Assembly: GCA_002399435.1 (NCBI GenBank) | Contig: DHDO01000032.1 | Location: forward strand, 7,213 to 43,983 | Direction: 5' to 3' | Length of the DNA: 36,771 nucleotides | Origin: Firmicutes bacterium UBA4874 | Lineage (GTDB): Bacteria; Bacillota; Clostridia; Caldicoprobacterales; DTU083 | Notes under the pieces: model-generated | The model's database searches: none | Told to the model about the DNA's origin: nothing | Seen by the model: the letters and a program-made list of their open reading frames with translations, nothing else | Shown here: positions 25,018 to 34,025 of the stretch, one piece after another | Layout of the letters: each line of letters begins with the position of its first letter | Numbering within the stretch: the stretch's first letter is position 1 | Program-made: the position numbers and the translations under genes

Positions 25018-26502
25018 TCAAAAGCTCCGGCAGCTGTTGACGGCCCTTTTCCATGCCATATATTTTTCTGTTCTCTCGGCGTCCTCCATCTGCGGAACAA
25101 ATTCCCTTTCCGCCTGCCATATCGTTTGGATCTCCTTTTTATCCTTCCAGAACCCTGCTTCCAGCCCGGCCAGAAATGCCGCTCCCTGAGCGGTGGTCTC
25201 CACATTGGCCGGACGGATCACGGGAACGTTCAGGATATCCGACTGAAACTGCATCAGGAAGTTATTTGCCGATGCTCCCCCGTCCACCTTCAGAGCAGCC
25301 GGATGAATCCCGGAGTCCTCCTCCATGACGGACAGGATATCCCGTACCTGATAGGCAATGGATTCCAACACGGCGCGCACAATATGGTTCCGGTTCACCC
25401 CACGCGTTATGCCGAACAGGGCACCCCGTGCATACATATCCCAGTAGGGAGCCCCCAGTCCGACAAAGGCCGGTATCATATAAACACCCTGCGTATCCGG
25501 TACAGACATGGCCAGTTTCTCACTTTCCGCAGCTGTCCGGATCAGTCCCATTTCATCCCTGAGCCACTGGACCGCTGCGCCGGCAACAAAAACGCTTCCC
25601 TCCAGGGCATACTCGGTTTTCCCGCCGATCCCCCATGCAATGGTGGTAAGCAGATTATGGGACGACAGAATCTGCTTCTCCCCGATATTCATCAACAGAA
25701 AGCAGCCGGTCCCATAGGTGCTTTTTGATGCCCCGGTTTCAAAACAGGCCTGACCGAACAGGGCGGACTGCTGATCCCCTGCCGCTCCGGTTATGGGAAT
25801 CTCCGCGCCAAACAGCGCCGGATCCGTCGTTCCCAGATATCCGCTGGACGTCCGGATCTCCGGCAGCATGGCACGCGGGATGTCCAGCAGCTTCAGGAGC
25901 TCTTCATCCCAGCACAGATCCCGTATATTGCAAAGCATGGTCCGGGAAGCATTGGTGACATCCGTGACATGACTTTTCCCCCCGGTCAGATTCCAGATCA
26001 GCCAGGTATCCATGGTCCCGGCCAGGATTTCTCCCCGCCTTGCCCGTTCCCGCAGACCGGGATTCTGATCCAGGATCCATTTGATCTTGGTGCCGGAAAA
26101 ATAAGCGTCAATCACCAGACCGGTTTTCTGCTGAATCGCTTCTCCCAGCCCTTTTTGCTTCAGATCCTCACAAATGGAAGCGGTCCGGCGGCATTGCCAT
26201 ACCACCGCATTCCCCACCGGTTTTCCCGTATTGCGGTCCCATACCACCACAGTCTCCCGCTGGTTCGTGATGCCGATGGCAGCAATCTCCTCCGCCGATA
26301 CATGGCAGTCCTTCCATACCGCACGGATCCTGTCCAGCTGGCATTGCCAGATCTCCTCCGCATCGTGCTCCACCCACCCGGGCCTGGGATAGATCTGACG
26401 GAATTCCCTGGCAGCGGAACCGACCTCCACTCCCTCCCGGTTGAACAATATGGCACGGCAGCTGGTCGTCCCCTCGTCCAGTGCCAGTATATATTTTTTC
26501 AT
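25018..26502 (-). CDS. glpK: Glycerol kinase
   Basis: The enzyme phosphorylates glycerol to glycerol-3-phosphate with ATP in the cytoplasm. The 494 residues match the family. Visible are [10 protein letters not shown] near residues 7-16, the R-E-T glycerol contact near 82-84, A-G-D-Q-Q with the catalytic Asp243, and V-D-G-G-A-S-A-N-N near the C-terminus. In Bacillus and enterococcal GlpK an activating histidine sits in Y-H-F-(F/Y)-G just before this Asp; here the stretch is P-A-L-F-G, with Ala229 in its place, so activation by the PTS protein HPr is probably absent. The open frame extends to 26568, but the ATG at 26502 has GGGAGGG six bases upstream and starts the homology. It is the last gene of the operon; no glpF facilitator is in the window. 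Confidence 0.96.
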   Translation of the reverse strand: MKKYILALDEGTTSCRAILFNREGVEVGSAAREFRQIYPRPGWVEHDAEEIWQCQLDRIRAVWKDCHVSAEEIAAIGITNQRETVVVWDRNTGKPVGNAVVWQCRRTASICEDLKQKGLGEAIQQKTGLVIDAYFSGTKIKWILDQNPGLRERARRGEILAGTMDTWLIWNLTGGKSHVTDVTNASRTMLCNIRDLCWDEELLKLLDIPRAMLPEIRTSSGYLGTTDPALFGAEIPITGAAGDQQSALFGQACFETGASKSTYGTGCFLLMNIGEKQILSSHNLLTTIAWGIGGKTEYALEGSVFVAGAAVQWLRDEMGLIRTAAESEKLAMSVPDTQGVYMIPAFVGLGAPYWDMYARGALFGITRGVNRNHIVRAVLESIAYQVRDILSVMEEDSGIHPAALKVDGGASANNFLMQFQSDILNVPVIRPANVETTAQGAAFLAGLEAGFWKDKKEIQTIWQAEREFVPQMEDAERTEKYMAWKRAVNSCRSF

Positions 26503-26574
26503 GCGTTGCCCTCCCTCATCTCCTGCAGCTTCCAATATCATTTTACAGGCCTGGGAAGGCAAAGTCAATTTGAT

Positions 26575-26997
26575 TCACTGCATGGATTCGGAGCGATCCT
26601 CATTCCGTACCTTCGGGCTTTCTGCCTTCGTACCGGCAGCCGGAACATTCCGGGTAGCCACCACATGGACGTTGGTGTCACATACATTTTCCAGCAGAAC
26701 ATCCCCGATCCGGATCGGCGCGGACGCATGAATGTGATGAATTTCCTCCATGCATTGCCGGATCTTCTCCTTTGGCACAGTCCGCTCCGTCTTTACCGAT
26801 ACAAGGGGAAAAGCCCCTCCTGCCACAGGAACCGTTGTCGTCAGCACCCGTCTCGGCGCGGTACACTCCTCCCGCGCATAGGCACTGCCTCTTTTGCAGC
26901 CATTTCCTGTTACTCGGCTAATCGTATTGCCATTCAGGGTAACATTCAACTGGCAGCCCATGGGGCAGACGATGCAGGTCAGTTTTCTCTCTTCCAT
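26575..26997 (-). CDS. DUF1667 protein, partner of the dehydrogenase pair
   Basis: The 140-residue protein starts M-E-E-R-K-L-T-C-I-V-C-P-M-G-C, and later has N-G-C-K-R-G-S-A-Y-A-R-E-E. The four conserved cysteines look like a metal or iron-sulfur site. DUF1667 proteins nearly always follow the two flavoprotein genes seen upstream and are thought to be the small redox subunit of the glycerol-3-phosphate dehydrogenase complex; a direct role has not been shown as far as I know. The TTG at 27003 is also in frame, but the ATG at 26997, nine bases after GGAG, is preferred. Confidence 0.9.
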   Translation of the reverse strand: MEERKLTCIVCPMGCQLNVTLNGNTISRVTGNGCKRGSAYAREECTAPRRVLTTTVPVAGGAFPLVSVKTERTVPKEKIRQCMEEIHHIHASAPIRIGDVLLENVCDTNVHVVATRNVPAAGTKAESPKVRNEDRSESMQ

Positions 26998-27082
26998 GAA
27001 CAAACTCTCCTCGCTTTCGATTGGTATGGTCCATGAATCCCTTTACCTGGGATACTCCTCAGCAAGATGATCTCATTTCCTT

Positions 27083-28432
27083 TCATTTGTCCTGAGAAAC
27101 AAGCTCAACACGAAGCTCGCTGCAGGTATTCAGATCTCCCAGCAGCTCCGGCTTCAGGGTAAGGGTCTCCATCTCCCCCGGCGCAACTTTTCTCTTTCGG
27201 ACAGAATATATCTCATGATCATCACATTGCACTGCGATGCGGACATTCCGGTAAATCCCATCCACCCGGAAAAACAGCTTGAGTCCTTCCGGATGCTCTC
27301 CACGACCGGCGTACTGGGGCACGACATATTTGATGCCGTCCGAGGCCACCGTTTGAATCCCGTCGCTTTGGCAGCCTGCTTCTGCTGCCACGTCCTTATT
27401 CTGGTCCTGCGCGGATCCGCCTGTTTTCCTGTCTTCCCCCGGCACGCTTCCCGCATCTTTCTGCTTCCGAATATATTCGGCTGCGCAGCGGCCTGCGGTA
27501 ATGCTCTCCCGGGTTACAAAGTCCACCAGATCGTGAACGTGCACCACGTTGCCGCAGGCAAAAATGCCTTCCACACAGGTTTCCATGGTCTCCTTCACAA
27601 TCGGCCCGGAGGTAAGCCGATCCAGCGGAACACCGGCCTCTCTGGAAAGTTCATTTTCCGGAATCAGTCCTACGGACAAAAGCAGAGTATCACAGGGAAC
27701 ATATTCTTCCGTTTCCCGGATGGGCTGCCGGCTGGAATCCACCTGTGCAACGGTAACCCCCTCCAGCCGTTCCTTTCCGAAGATGTTGGTCACCGTATGG
27801 CTGAGTTTCAGGGGAATCTGATAATCCTCCAGACACTGCACGATGTTTCGGTTCAGGCCGCCGGAGTAAGGAAGCAGCTCACAGACCATCCGGACTTCCG
27901 CGCCTTCCAGAGTCAGCCGCCTTGCCATGATCAGTCCGATATCGCCTGAGCCCAGGATGACAACCTTCCGGCCAGGAAGATACCCGTCCATATTGACAAA
28001 CCGCTGGGCAGTACCGGCGGTATAGATCCCGGCCGGACGGGAACCCGGAATATTCAGGGCACCCCTTGTCCGCTCCCTGCACCCCATGGCTAGCACCACA
28101 GCCTTCGCTTTTATTTTCATCAGCCCATCGGTTCGGTTGATCGCGGTGATGGTCCGATCCCGGCTGAGATGCAGCACCATGGTATCGCATTTATACGGAA
28201 TCCCCTGTTCCTCCACCTGCTCCACAAACCGTTCGGCATATTCCGGGCCGGTCAGTTCCTCGCCAAAATAGTGGAGTCCAAACCCGTTGTGAATGCACTG
28301 CTGCAGAATGCCGCCCAATTCCTTATCCCTTTCCAGGATGAGAACCTTTTCGATTCCGTTCTTCCTGGCTTCCAGGGCAGCAGCCAATCCTGCCGGCCCG
28401 CCGCCGATCACTGCCAAATCCACGTTCAGCAT
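27083..28432 (-). CDS. FAD/NAD(P)-dependent oxidoreductase of the glycerol-3-phosphate complex
   Basis: The 449 residues show an FAD-binding G-G-G-P-A-G at 10-15, L-A-M-G-C-R-E-R near 117, a second nucleotide-binding G-S-G-D-I-G near 155, and F-A-C-G-N-V-V-H-V-H-D-L-V-D near 300. This is the pyridine-nucleotide-disulfide-reductase-like subunit that sits between a GlpA-like and a DUF1667 gene in Clostridia. It probably passes electrons from the GlpA-like subunit to NAD or another carrier. A linker of about 45 residues rich in Gly, Asp and Gln precedes a beta-rich C-terminal domain. The open frame extends to 28669, but the ATG at 28432 follows GAGGGGG and overlaps the upstream gene by 7 bases. 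Confidence 0.92.
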   Translation of the reverse strand: MLNVDLAVIGGGPAGLAAALEARKNGIEKVLILERDKELGGILQQCIHNGFGLHYFGEELTGPEYAERFVEQVEEQGIPYKCDTMVLHLSRDRTITAINRTDGLMKIKAKAVVLAMGCRERTRGALNIPGSRPAGIYTAGTAQRFVNMDGYLPGRKVVILGSGDIGLIMARRLTLEGAEVRMVCELLPYSGGLNRNIVQCLEDYQIPLKLSHTVTNIFGKERLEGVTVAQVDSSRQPIRETEEYVPCDTLLLSVGLIPENELSREAGVPLDRLTSGPIVKETMETCVEGIFACGNVVHVHDLVDFVTRESITAGRCAAEYIRKQKDAGSVPGEDRKTGGSAQDQNKDVAAEAGCQSDGIQTVASDGIKYVVPQYAGRGEHPEGLKLFFRVDGIYRNVRIAVQCDDHEIYSVRKRKVAPGEMETLTLKPELLGDLNTCSELRVELVSQDK

Positions 28433-29886
28433 GATGACCCCCTCTTTTCCACCAATAATTCGGATCCTTTGCCTTTTTTCGTCACTTTTTCTTCCGGTAT
28501 CCGCAGCTCCCTTGCAAGGATGGCTGCCACTCTGGGCGTGCAAAATCCGCCCTGGCATCTGCCCATCCCGGCCCGGGTCCTCCGCTTGACTCCGTCCAGG
28601 CTCCTGGCGCCTGCCGGCCTCCGGATGCTGTCCACGATTTCTCCCTCCGTAATTGTCTCGCACCGGCATATCACATTTCCATACAGAGGATTTTCACGGA
28701 TCAGCCTCTGCTTTTCCTCATCCGTCTGTTCCCGGAATCGGACGATGGGTTTTCGGACAGACTGAAAATCGCCCCTGGGAACCAGCGGCAGCCCTTCCTT
28801 TTTCAAAAGGTCCACCGCATATTCCCCTATGGCGGGGGCGGCGGTCAACCCGGGCGATTCGATTCCCACCACATTCAGGAAGCCTTTTACTGTCCCGGAT
28901 GCTTCTATAATAAAGTCTCCGGTATCCGGGGTTGCCCGCAGCCCGACAAAGGAGGTGATGACATCGCGGAACGGAAGTTCCGGCACGGATTTGCCTGCTT
29001 CTTTTCTTACCTTTTCCAGTCCTTCCGCCGTCGTGCCGACATCGTCCTTTTCTGAAACGTCCAGGGACGTGGGCCCCGTCAGCAGATTGCCGTCCACGGT
29101 AGGTGTCACCAGGACGCCCTTCCCCATTTTGGTCGGCGTCTGAAAGATCACGGAATGTACCAGATTGCCCTGACTTTTATCCAACAGCAGGTACTCCCCT
29201 TTCCTGGGATGAATGGTAAAGCTCCTCTCCTGCACCATCTCCGATACAATCTCGCCATAAACCCCGGCAGCATTAACCACATAGGATGCACGGATCTCTC
29301 CCTGCTCCGTCGTCAGCACAAAATTCTCCTGCCCTTTTTCCATGCTTTTTTCCTTTCGGATATCCAGTACGCGGCAGTCCCGCTTCAGATCCACCCCGTT
29401 CTGAACGGCATTTTCCACAGCTCCCAGAGCCAGCTCATAGGGACAGGTAATTCCTGCCGTCGGCGCATAAAGGGATCCCACCACCCGGTGGGATACATTG
29501 GGCTCCATGGCGACTGTCTCCTTTGCATTGAGCAGCCGGAGACCGGGCACTTTGTTCTGAATCCCGTTCTGGTACAGCTGCTCAAGAACCGACCGGTCCT
29601 CTTCATTGAATGCCAGAACCAGCGAACCGATCCGTTTGAACGGAACCCCCAGCTCCCGTGTAACCTGCTCCATCAACGCATTTCCCCGTACATTCAGAAG
29701 ACTCTTCAAAGTACCATGCTTTGCATCATAGCCAGCATGCACGATGGCACTGTTTGCCTTGGTGGTCCCCATGGCCACATCTTCTTCCTTTTCCAGCAGG
29801 CAGACGTTCAGCTGATATCGGGAAAGCTCCCTGGCGATAAAGGCTCCTGTCACTCCGGCACCAATCACCGCTGCGTCATAAACCAT
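28426..29886 (-). CDS. glpA: GlpA-like glycerol-3-phosphate dehydrogenase with BFD-type [2Fe-2S] domain
   Basis: This flavoprotein oxidises glycerol-3-phosphate to dihydroxyacetone phosphate. FAD binding is marked by I-G-A-G-V-T-G (8-14) and L-L-E-K-E-E-D-V; the DAO domain runs to about 370. The C-terminal part has C-R-C-E-T-I-T-E-G-E-I and C-Q-G-G-F-C, the four cysteines of a BFD-like iron-sulfur domain, as in anaerobic GlpA. The first in-frame ATG (29901) lacks a ribosome binding site; the one at 29886 has GGGGG eight bases upstream and is chosen (486 residues). It is the first structural gene after glpP, behind a terminator in its leader. A substrate other than glycerol-3-phosphate is unlikely given glpK and glpP in the same unit. 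Confidence 0.88.
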   Translation of the reverse strand: MVYDAAVIGAGVTGAFIARELSRYQLNVCLLEKEEDVAMGTTKANSAIVHAGYDAKHGTLKSLLNVRGNALMEQVTRELGVPFKRIGSLVLAFNEEDRSVLEQLYQNGIQNKVPGLRLLNAKETVAMEPNVSHRVVGSLYAPTAGITCPYELALGAVENAVQNGVDLKRDCRVLDIRKEKSMEKGQENFVLTTEQGEIRASYVVNAAGVYGEIVSEMVQERSFTIHPRKGEYLLLDKSQGNLVHSVIFQTPTKMGKGVLVTPTVDGNLLTGPTSLDVSEKDDVGTTAEGLEKVRKEAGKSVPELPFRDVITSFVGLRATPDTGDFIIEASGTVKGFLNVVGIESPGLTAAPAIGEYAVDLLKKEGLPLVPRGDFQSVRKPIVRFREQTDEEKQRLIRENPLYGNVICRCETITEGEIVDSIRRPAGARSLDGVKRRTRAGMGRCQGGFCTPRVAAILARELRIPEEKVTKKGKGSELLVEKRGSSC

Positions 29887-29927
29887 TTGTCCTACCCCCA
29901 TCCATAATTTCAGACTCTAATCTCAAG

Positions 29928-29991
29928 CAAAATCAAATAAAAAAGAGTCACGCAAAGAAAGACAGGCTTCTGTCCATTCTTTTTGTGACTC
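29928..29991 (-). terminator. Leader terminator, probable GlpP-controlled attenuator
   Basis: On the minus strand GAGTCAC, an A/G-rich side, GACAG, a 4-base loop, CTGTC, a T/C-rich side and TGACTC form a long interrupted hairpin followed by TTTTTTATTTGATTTT. It lies between the end of glpP and the glpA-like start, so it would stop transcription before the dehydrogenase genes. In Bacillus subtilis, GlpP bound to glycerol-3-phosphate acts at a leader terminator of glpD. The same arrangement here is inference from position and structure. Confidence 0.85.
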
Positions 29992-30027
29992 CGTTTTCTC
30001 CGCACAAATTATTCTGTTCGTTCAGGC

Positions 30028-30621
30028 CTATAAACTCCATAGACCAATCTTGCCAATGGATGCCCCCACGGCACCGGCCTTCAGAATCCCAATGATGTCG
30101 CGCTTGGAATCCACCAATCCTCCGGCAATGACAGGTATGCGCACCTCTTTGCAGATCCTGCTGATCACATCCGGCATTACTCCCGGCATGACCTCTATCA
30201 TATCCGGTTTTCCGGACTGAACCTGCCGGATCGCGGTACGATAGGACTGACTGTCAATAAGAAAAAAGCGCTGGATGGCAAAAAGTCCCTTCTCTTTGGC
30301 ACGGCGAATCAGATTCCCACGCGTACTGATGATCCCGTCCGGCTGAATCTTTTCCGCAATATAGTCCACTGCCCTTCCATCACTTCCCAGGCCTTCCACA
30401 AAATCCATGTGGACACAAGCGCTTTTGCCTCTTTCCTGGATTTCCTTCACCAGGTGCTTCAGGTTGAAGATGTCGGAATTCAGCAGGAAGATCGTCGTAA
30501 CCTCAGAAATCAATGCCGCCTTCATTCCTTCGTCGTCGCGTACTGCCGCTATAATCGGGTTATCCTGCAACCGTTCCAACAATTCACTGATGAGACGTTC
30601 CCTCCCAATTCGGTGTGGCAT
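30028..30621 (-). CDS. glpP: Glycerol-3-phosphate-responsive antiterminator
   Basis: The 197 residues match GlpP: N-P-I-I-A-A-V-R-D near residue 21, V-H-M-D-F-V-E-G-L near 72, D-G-I-I-S-T-R-G-N-L near 97, F-F-L-I-D-S near 122, I-E-V-M-P-G-V-M-P near 146 and V-I-A-G-G-L-V near 168. The fold is a TIM barrel that binds glycerol-3-phosphate and then the leader mRNA. The open frame reaches 30684 without a ribosome binding site; the ATG at 30621 has AAAGG seven bases upstream. A strong promoter ends only 12 bases before this ATG, so the transcript would have almost no leader. Its target is most likely the hairpin just downstream. Confidence 0.93.
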   Translation of the reverse strand: MPHRIGRERLISELLERLQDNPIIAAVRDDEGMKAALISEVTTIFLLNSDIFNLKHLVKEIQERGKSACVHMDFVEGLGSDGRAVDYIAEKIQPDGIISTRGNLIRRAKEKGLFAIQRFFLIDSQSYRTAIRQVQSGKPDMIEVMPGVMPDVISRICKEVRIPVIAGGLVDSKRDIIGILKAGAVGASIGKIGLWSL

Positions 30622-30633
30622 CGCTGCGCCTTT

Positions 30634-30662
30634 AATATACTCCAAACCGTAAATCGTGTCAA
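30634..30662 (-). promoter_or_regulatory. Near-consensus sigma-A promoter of glpP
   Basis: TTGACA, exactly 17 bases, TATATT on the minus strand. The -10 box ends 12 bases before the glpP ATG, leaving an expected 5' leader of about 5-7 bases. Confidence 0.8.
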
Positions 30663-30714
30663 GTTTTACAGAACAACGGAACATTTACAAAACAAACCCA
30701 GTTTGAATTTTTTC

Positions 30715-31893
30715 TTACAGCGTAATCTGTCTTCCCCGTACTGCCCATTCGGCACCGGCTTCCGAAGGCAAAATGCCTTTCGCGCAGCAATCTTTCATTC
30801 GCTCATAAAGGCCGTCAATCCAGACGATTTTCTTCTCCTTATCGTAACGCCGGACGGCGTCCGGGAAATCCGGGATATTGGGAACGGAACGCTGCATGGC
30901 ATCAATGCACAGCACATGGGAATAAGCTGTATGCAGATCGCAGGGAACTCCGCCCTTTCCATGAACGGCATCCATCATGATCCAAAGTTTATTGGCCACA
31001 TTCCGGTTGGGGTCCCCATACGACTTCTCCCTGCCATCCCGAAAACGGACAGTGATCCCTTTCCCGCTTTCCGGGCCGTCAAAATAAGCAGTGCCGTTTT
31101 CAAACTCATATTGGAAAACCGGCCCCAGGGATCGATGTACCGCGTGGGTGGCATAATAGCGCAGTTCTGCGCCGGAGGTGGTGGTAACCCGGACTGCGGC
31201 CGTATCAAAGTTTTCGATTTTGTTGGCCCGGTACAGCTCCGCCTCCACCTTTGCCGGAACCGCAGCGGTATTTTCCCTGTCCCCCAATACATAAAACATA
31301 TTGTGCAGATAATGCGCCGTAGCGTTGTTGGCTACACTGTCCCGAATCATATGACCCTGTCCGTCGCTCATCTTCCCTGCCCAGCTCCGGGCAAAATAGT
31401 TTTTGTCCCTGGGCCAGAGGATCATGGTTTTCAACAGCACCGGCCTTCCCAGGTCTCCCTGCCGGATATCCTCCTTCAAATCACGAACCGCCCTGCTGAA
31501 GGACCACTGAAAGCCGATCCCCACCAACAGCCCGGTGGATTTCTGAACCTCCATCATCTTCCTGGCTTCCTCCGGCATAGCACTGATGGGTTTTTCACAC
31601 AGTACATGACTTCCCTTCTCCAGTGCCATGCATACCTGCGCACAGTGAAAATGAATGGGGGATGAAATGACAGCAAGGTCCGCCTTTCCGGAGCGGTAAA
31701 AATCCTCCATGGTATCATACCGGGGAATCCCTGCCCGTTTTATTTCATCATATCTCCGGCATCCTTCCGGAAAAGGATCCACCACCCCTGCAATCTCTGC
31801 GTGATGCTCCCTGCCATGATCCAGCAAAGCATTCACATAGGTATTTCCATATCCTCCGATTCCGACCAGCAAAATAGATGTTTTCTCCTCCAT
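30715..31893 (-). CDS. Gfo/Idh/MocA-family oxidoreductase
   Basis: The 392-residue NAD(P)-dependent enzyme has a Rossmann motif G-I-G-G-Y-G (11-16), V-V-D-P-F-P at the second strand's end, the family's C-E-K-P at 99-102 and an open-faced sheet domain with N-N-A-T-A-H-Y-L-H-N near 210. Relatives oxidise or reduce sugars, inositols and sugar acids. The open frame reaches 31953; the ATG at 31893 follows GGAAGGGG and starts the homology. It follows the flavoprotein gene by 138 bases with no visible terminator and may be the last gene of that operon. Confidence 0.9.
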   Translation of the reverse strand: MEEKTSILLVGIGGYGNTYVNALLDHGREHHAEIAGVVDPFPEGCRRYDEIKRAGIPRYDTMEDFYRSGKADLAVISSPIHFHCAQVCMALEKGSHVLCEKPISAMPEEARKMMEVQKSTGLLVGIGFQWSFSRAVRDLKEDIRQGDLGRPVLLKTMILWPRDKNYFARSWAGKMSDGQGHMIRDSVANNATAHYLHNMFYVLGDRENTAAVPAKVEAELYRANKIENFDTAAVRVTTTSGAELRYYATHAVHRSLGPVFQYEFENGTAYFDGPESGKGITVRFRDGREKSYGDPNRNVANKLWIMMDAVHGKGGVPCDLHTAYSHVLCIDAMQRSVPNIPDFPDAVRRYDKEKKIVWIDGLYERMKDCCAKGILPSEAGAEWAVRGRQITL

Positions 31894-32031
31894 TTTCCCC
31901 TTCCTTTCTGTTCTGATCTGCTGATTCCCCTGCATCTGTACTATCCTTTTCATCCCGTAGGACTACTTGCCAGCGTAAGGCCCTCCCGCCTCAAAACTCT
32001 GTTCATAGAGCCATTTCATACGAATCCATTG

Positions 32032-34023
32032 TCATCGCAGAACGTTTCCCTTCCGGTAATCCGCCCAGACATTTTCAAACCAATCGTTTTCCTTTGGAAT
32101 GGGACGGACTGGCCGCCAATGCATGCTGCAGCTGCCGTTCCCATAGGATACCTCCTGAATCCGATCCGACAGAAAAGCATCCTCAGATACGGAAAAGCGG
32201 AAGCTTTCCTCCAGTCCTTCCGCAGGCAGCTGTCCCTGCGGATCCGCAATCAGATAAGAGCCCCTGCTCTTTCCTCCCTGACGGATATAATCCACAATGG
32301 CGGAAAGATAGGCAATCTGCGTAATCAGCAGATCCAGATTCTGATAAGCATAATAAAGTTCCGAAGGAGAAGACAGACAGGTCTGCTCCCGGAAAGAGGC
32401 AAGATCCCCTTTGGCTTCCTCCAGGGCGGCCTGTGCCCCAGAAAGGGACCGAATATGAGCTCCCGCATCCGAAGTTCGCCTGCCAATTCGCTCCCTCATC
32501 TGCCGGACATTGCTTTCCGGATCCGTCTTTTCCAGCAGAGCCTCCCCCAGACGGATCCTGGCTTCCAGAACCGGCCCTGTCTCCTGCAGAAAACTTTCCC
32601 AATCCACGGGTTCGCCTGCGTAGTTTGCGGCAATGTACTGAGCTGCCCGGGTACTTCCCACCTGTCCGGAATTCAGGGCACTGCCTCCCGGGCGATAAAT
32701 GCCATGGCTGCCGTTCCCCTCGCCCACCGGGAAGAAATGGAGAAGGTTGCTTTCCCACCAGAGACTGCCGGACAGGCCGCCGTTGTTGTGCTGGGCACAG
32801 ACGGCGATTTCAAGATAGTCTTTCTCCAGGTCAATCCCGTGATTCCGGTAAAGATCCACGGCAGGCTGATTCATGTGTTTCAGCCTCTCAATCGGCGTCC
32901 CGAACAGGGCGCCGGAGTTCTTCAGATAGGTATGGCTTTCCCTTCCCAGAATATCGAAATTCAGATCACCGCCGGAGGAACCCGCCGGATTTCGGGTATA
33001 ATCCAGAAAAACCCTGCGCCCTTTCCGTACAGTTTCCCGATAAACCAGGATGTCGATCAGGGAAGAGCCGAATTTCAGCACTTTTCCCGGATCAAAAGGC
33101 CACTGATACCCTTTCAGGAATATCGCATCCAGCATTTTCCCGGCATCCGGAAAAGTATCCGAAAGGAACTCCCTTTCGTCACTGCCATCCTTTTTTGTGG
33201 AAACGTAGCGCGGCAGCACCTGCTGATAGGTGCCGGAAAGATTCCACCGGAACTGGATGGAAGCAATCCCATACTGGGACTCCGTCAGGTTTTTGCCTTT
33301 TGCACCGGCTTCCAGGGCAATACCGGTCCCGCCGGTCTGGCTTTCGGGATAGACCGAGGTGTGGTACAGCCCGGCCGGACCGCCTGTGGCATAGACAATG
33401 TTGGTGCAGCGAAATATCACATATCGCTCATCGGGGCTCTCCGGATGATTCCGGTCCAGGGCCAGCAGCCCCACGGCGCGGCTTTTGTCCCGGTTGGTCA
33501 GTACGGCAATCGCCTGGTATCCGTCAAAAATCCGTATCTTTTTCTGCAGTACCTGTTTCTGCAAGCACTCTGTCATCATTCTGGAAGTGAGAGGCCCGGC
33601 GGATGTGGCCCGCTGCCGCGGATCATGGTCGGTTTGATAACCCACATATTCCCCAAAGCGGTTATGGGGAAAGGGCACCCCAATTTCCACCAGATGATGG
33701 AAGCACCCCACCGACATGGCGGCTTCCGCCAGGGCAATGTCGCCGTCCATGGCCCCTCCTTTAAAGAGCGTTTCTGCCATATCCATGACGGAGTCCGGGG
33801 TATCACCGCCCAATGTCAGCTTATAATAGGTCTGCTTGTCGGAGCCGGTGTTCCGGGAAGTCCCCATGTTCCAGCCTTCCGTTATCAGAGCGATATCCTT
33901 CTGCCCAAAATGAACCAGCCGGTCCGCGGCATTCAGACCCGCCGCACCGGATCCCACCACCACCGTATTCAGGGAAAAGGTCCGGATGCTGCGCCCGCAA
34001 AGGGAAATGCGTTCCTCTTTCAT
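32032..34023 (-). CDS. Fumarate-reductase/succinate-dehydrogenase-like flavoprotein
   Basis: The 663 residues have an FAD-binding V-V-V-G-S-G-A-A-G (21-29), the T-G-S-D-K-Q-T-Y-Y stretch at the position where this superfamily contacts flavin, Y-A-T-G-G-P-A-G-L-Y near 220, and a C-terminal helical region. Members reduce or oxidise C-C bonds (fumarate, urocanate, aspartate, various enoates). No membrane-anchor or iron-sulfur subunit lies beside it, so it is probably a soluble enzyme with a dedicated electron donor. AGGAGG is eight bases before the ATG at 34023. It starts 2 bases after the SDR gene. The substrate cannot be read from sequence. Confidence 0.85.
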   Translation of the reverse strand: MKEERISLCGRSIRTFSLNTVVVGSGAAGLNAADRLVHFGQKDIALITEGWNMGTSRNTGSDKQTYYKLTLGGDTPDSVMDMAETLFKGGAMDGDIALAEAAMSVGCFHHLVEIGVPFPHNRFGEYVGYQTDHDPRQRATSAGPLTSRMMTECLQKQVLQKKIRIFDGYQAIAVLTNRDKSRAVGLLALDRNHPESPDERYVIFRCTNIVYATGGPAGLYHTSVYPESQTGGTGIALEAGAKGKNLTESQYGIASIQFRWNLSGTYQQVLPRYVSTKKDGSDEREFLSDTFPDAGKMLDAIFLKGYQWPFDPGKVLKFGSSLIDILVYRETVRKGRRVFLDYTRNPAGSSGGDLNFDILGRESHTYLKNSGALFGTPIERLKHMNQPAVDLYRNHGIDLEKDYLEIAVCAQHNNGGLSGSLWWESNLLHFFPVGEGNGSHGIYRPGGSALNSGQVGSTRAAQYIAANYAGEPVDWESFLQETGPVLEARIRLGEALLEKTDPESNVRQMRERIGRRTSDAGAHIRSLSGAQAALEEAKGDLASFREQTCLSSPSELYYAYQNLDLLITQIAYLSAIVDYIRQGGKSRGSYLIADPQGQLPAEGLEESFRFSVSEDAFLSDRIQEVSYGNGSCSMHWRPVRPIPKENDWFENVWADYRKGNVLR

Positions 34024-34025
34024 GG

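Noticed and set aside
30409-31665. 418-codon plus-strand ORF opposite glpP and the Gfo/Idh/MocA gene
   Set aside because: It spans two real minus-strand genes and the gap between them and has no domain pattern or ribosome binding site.
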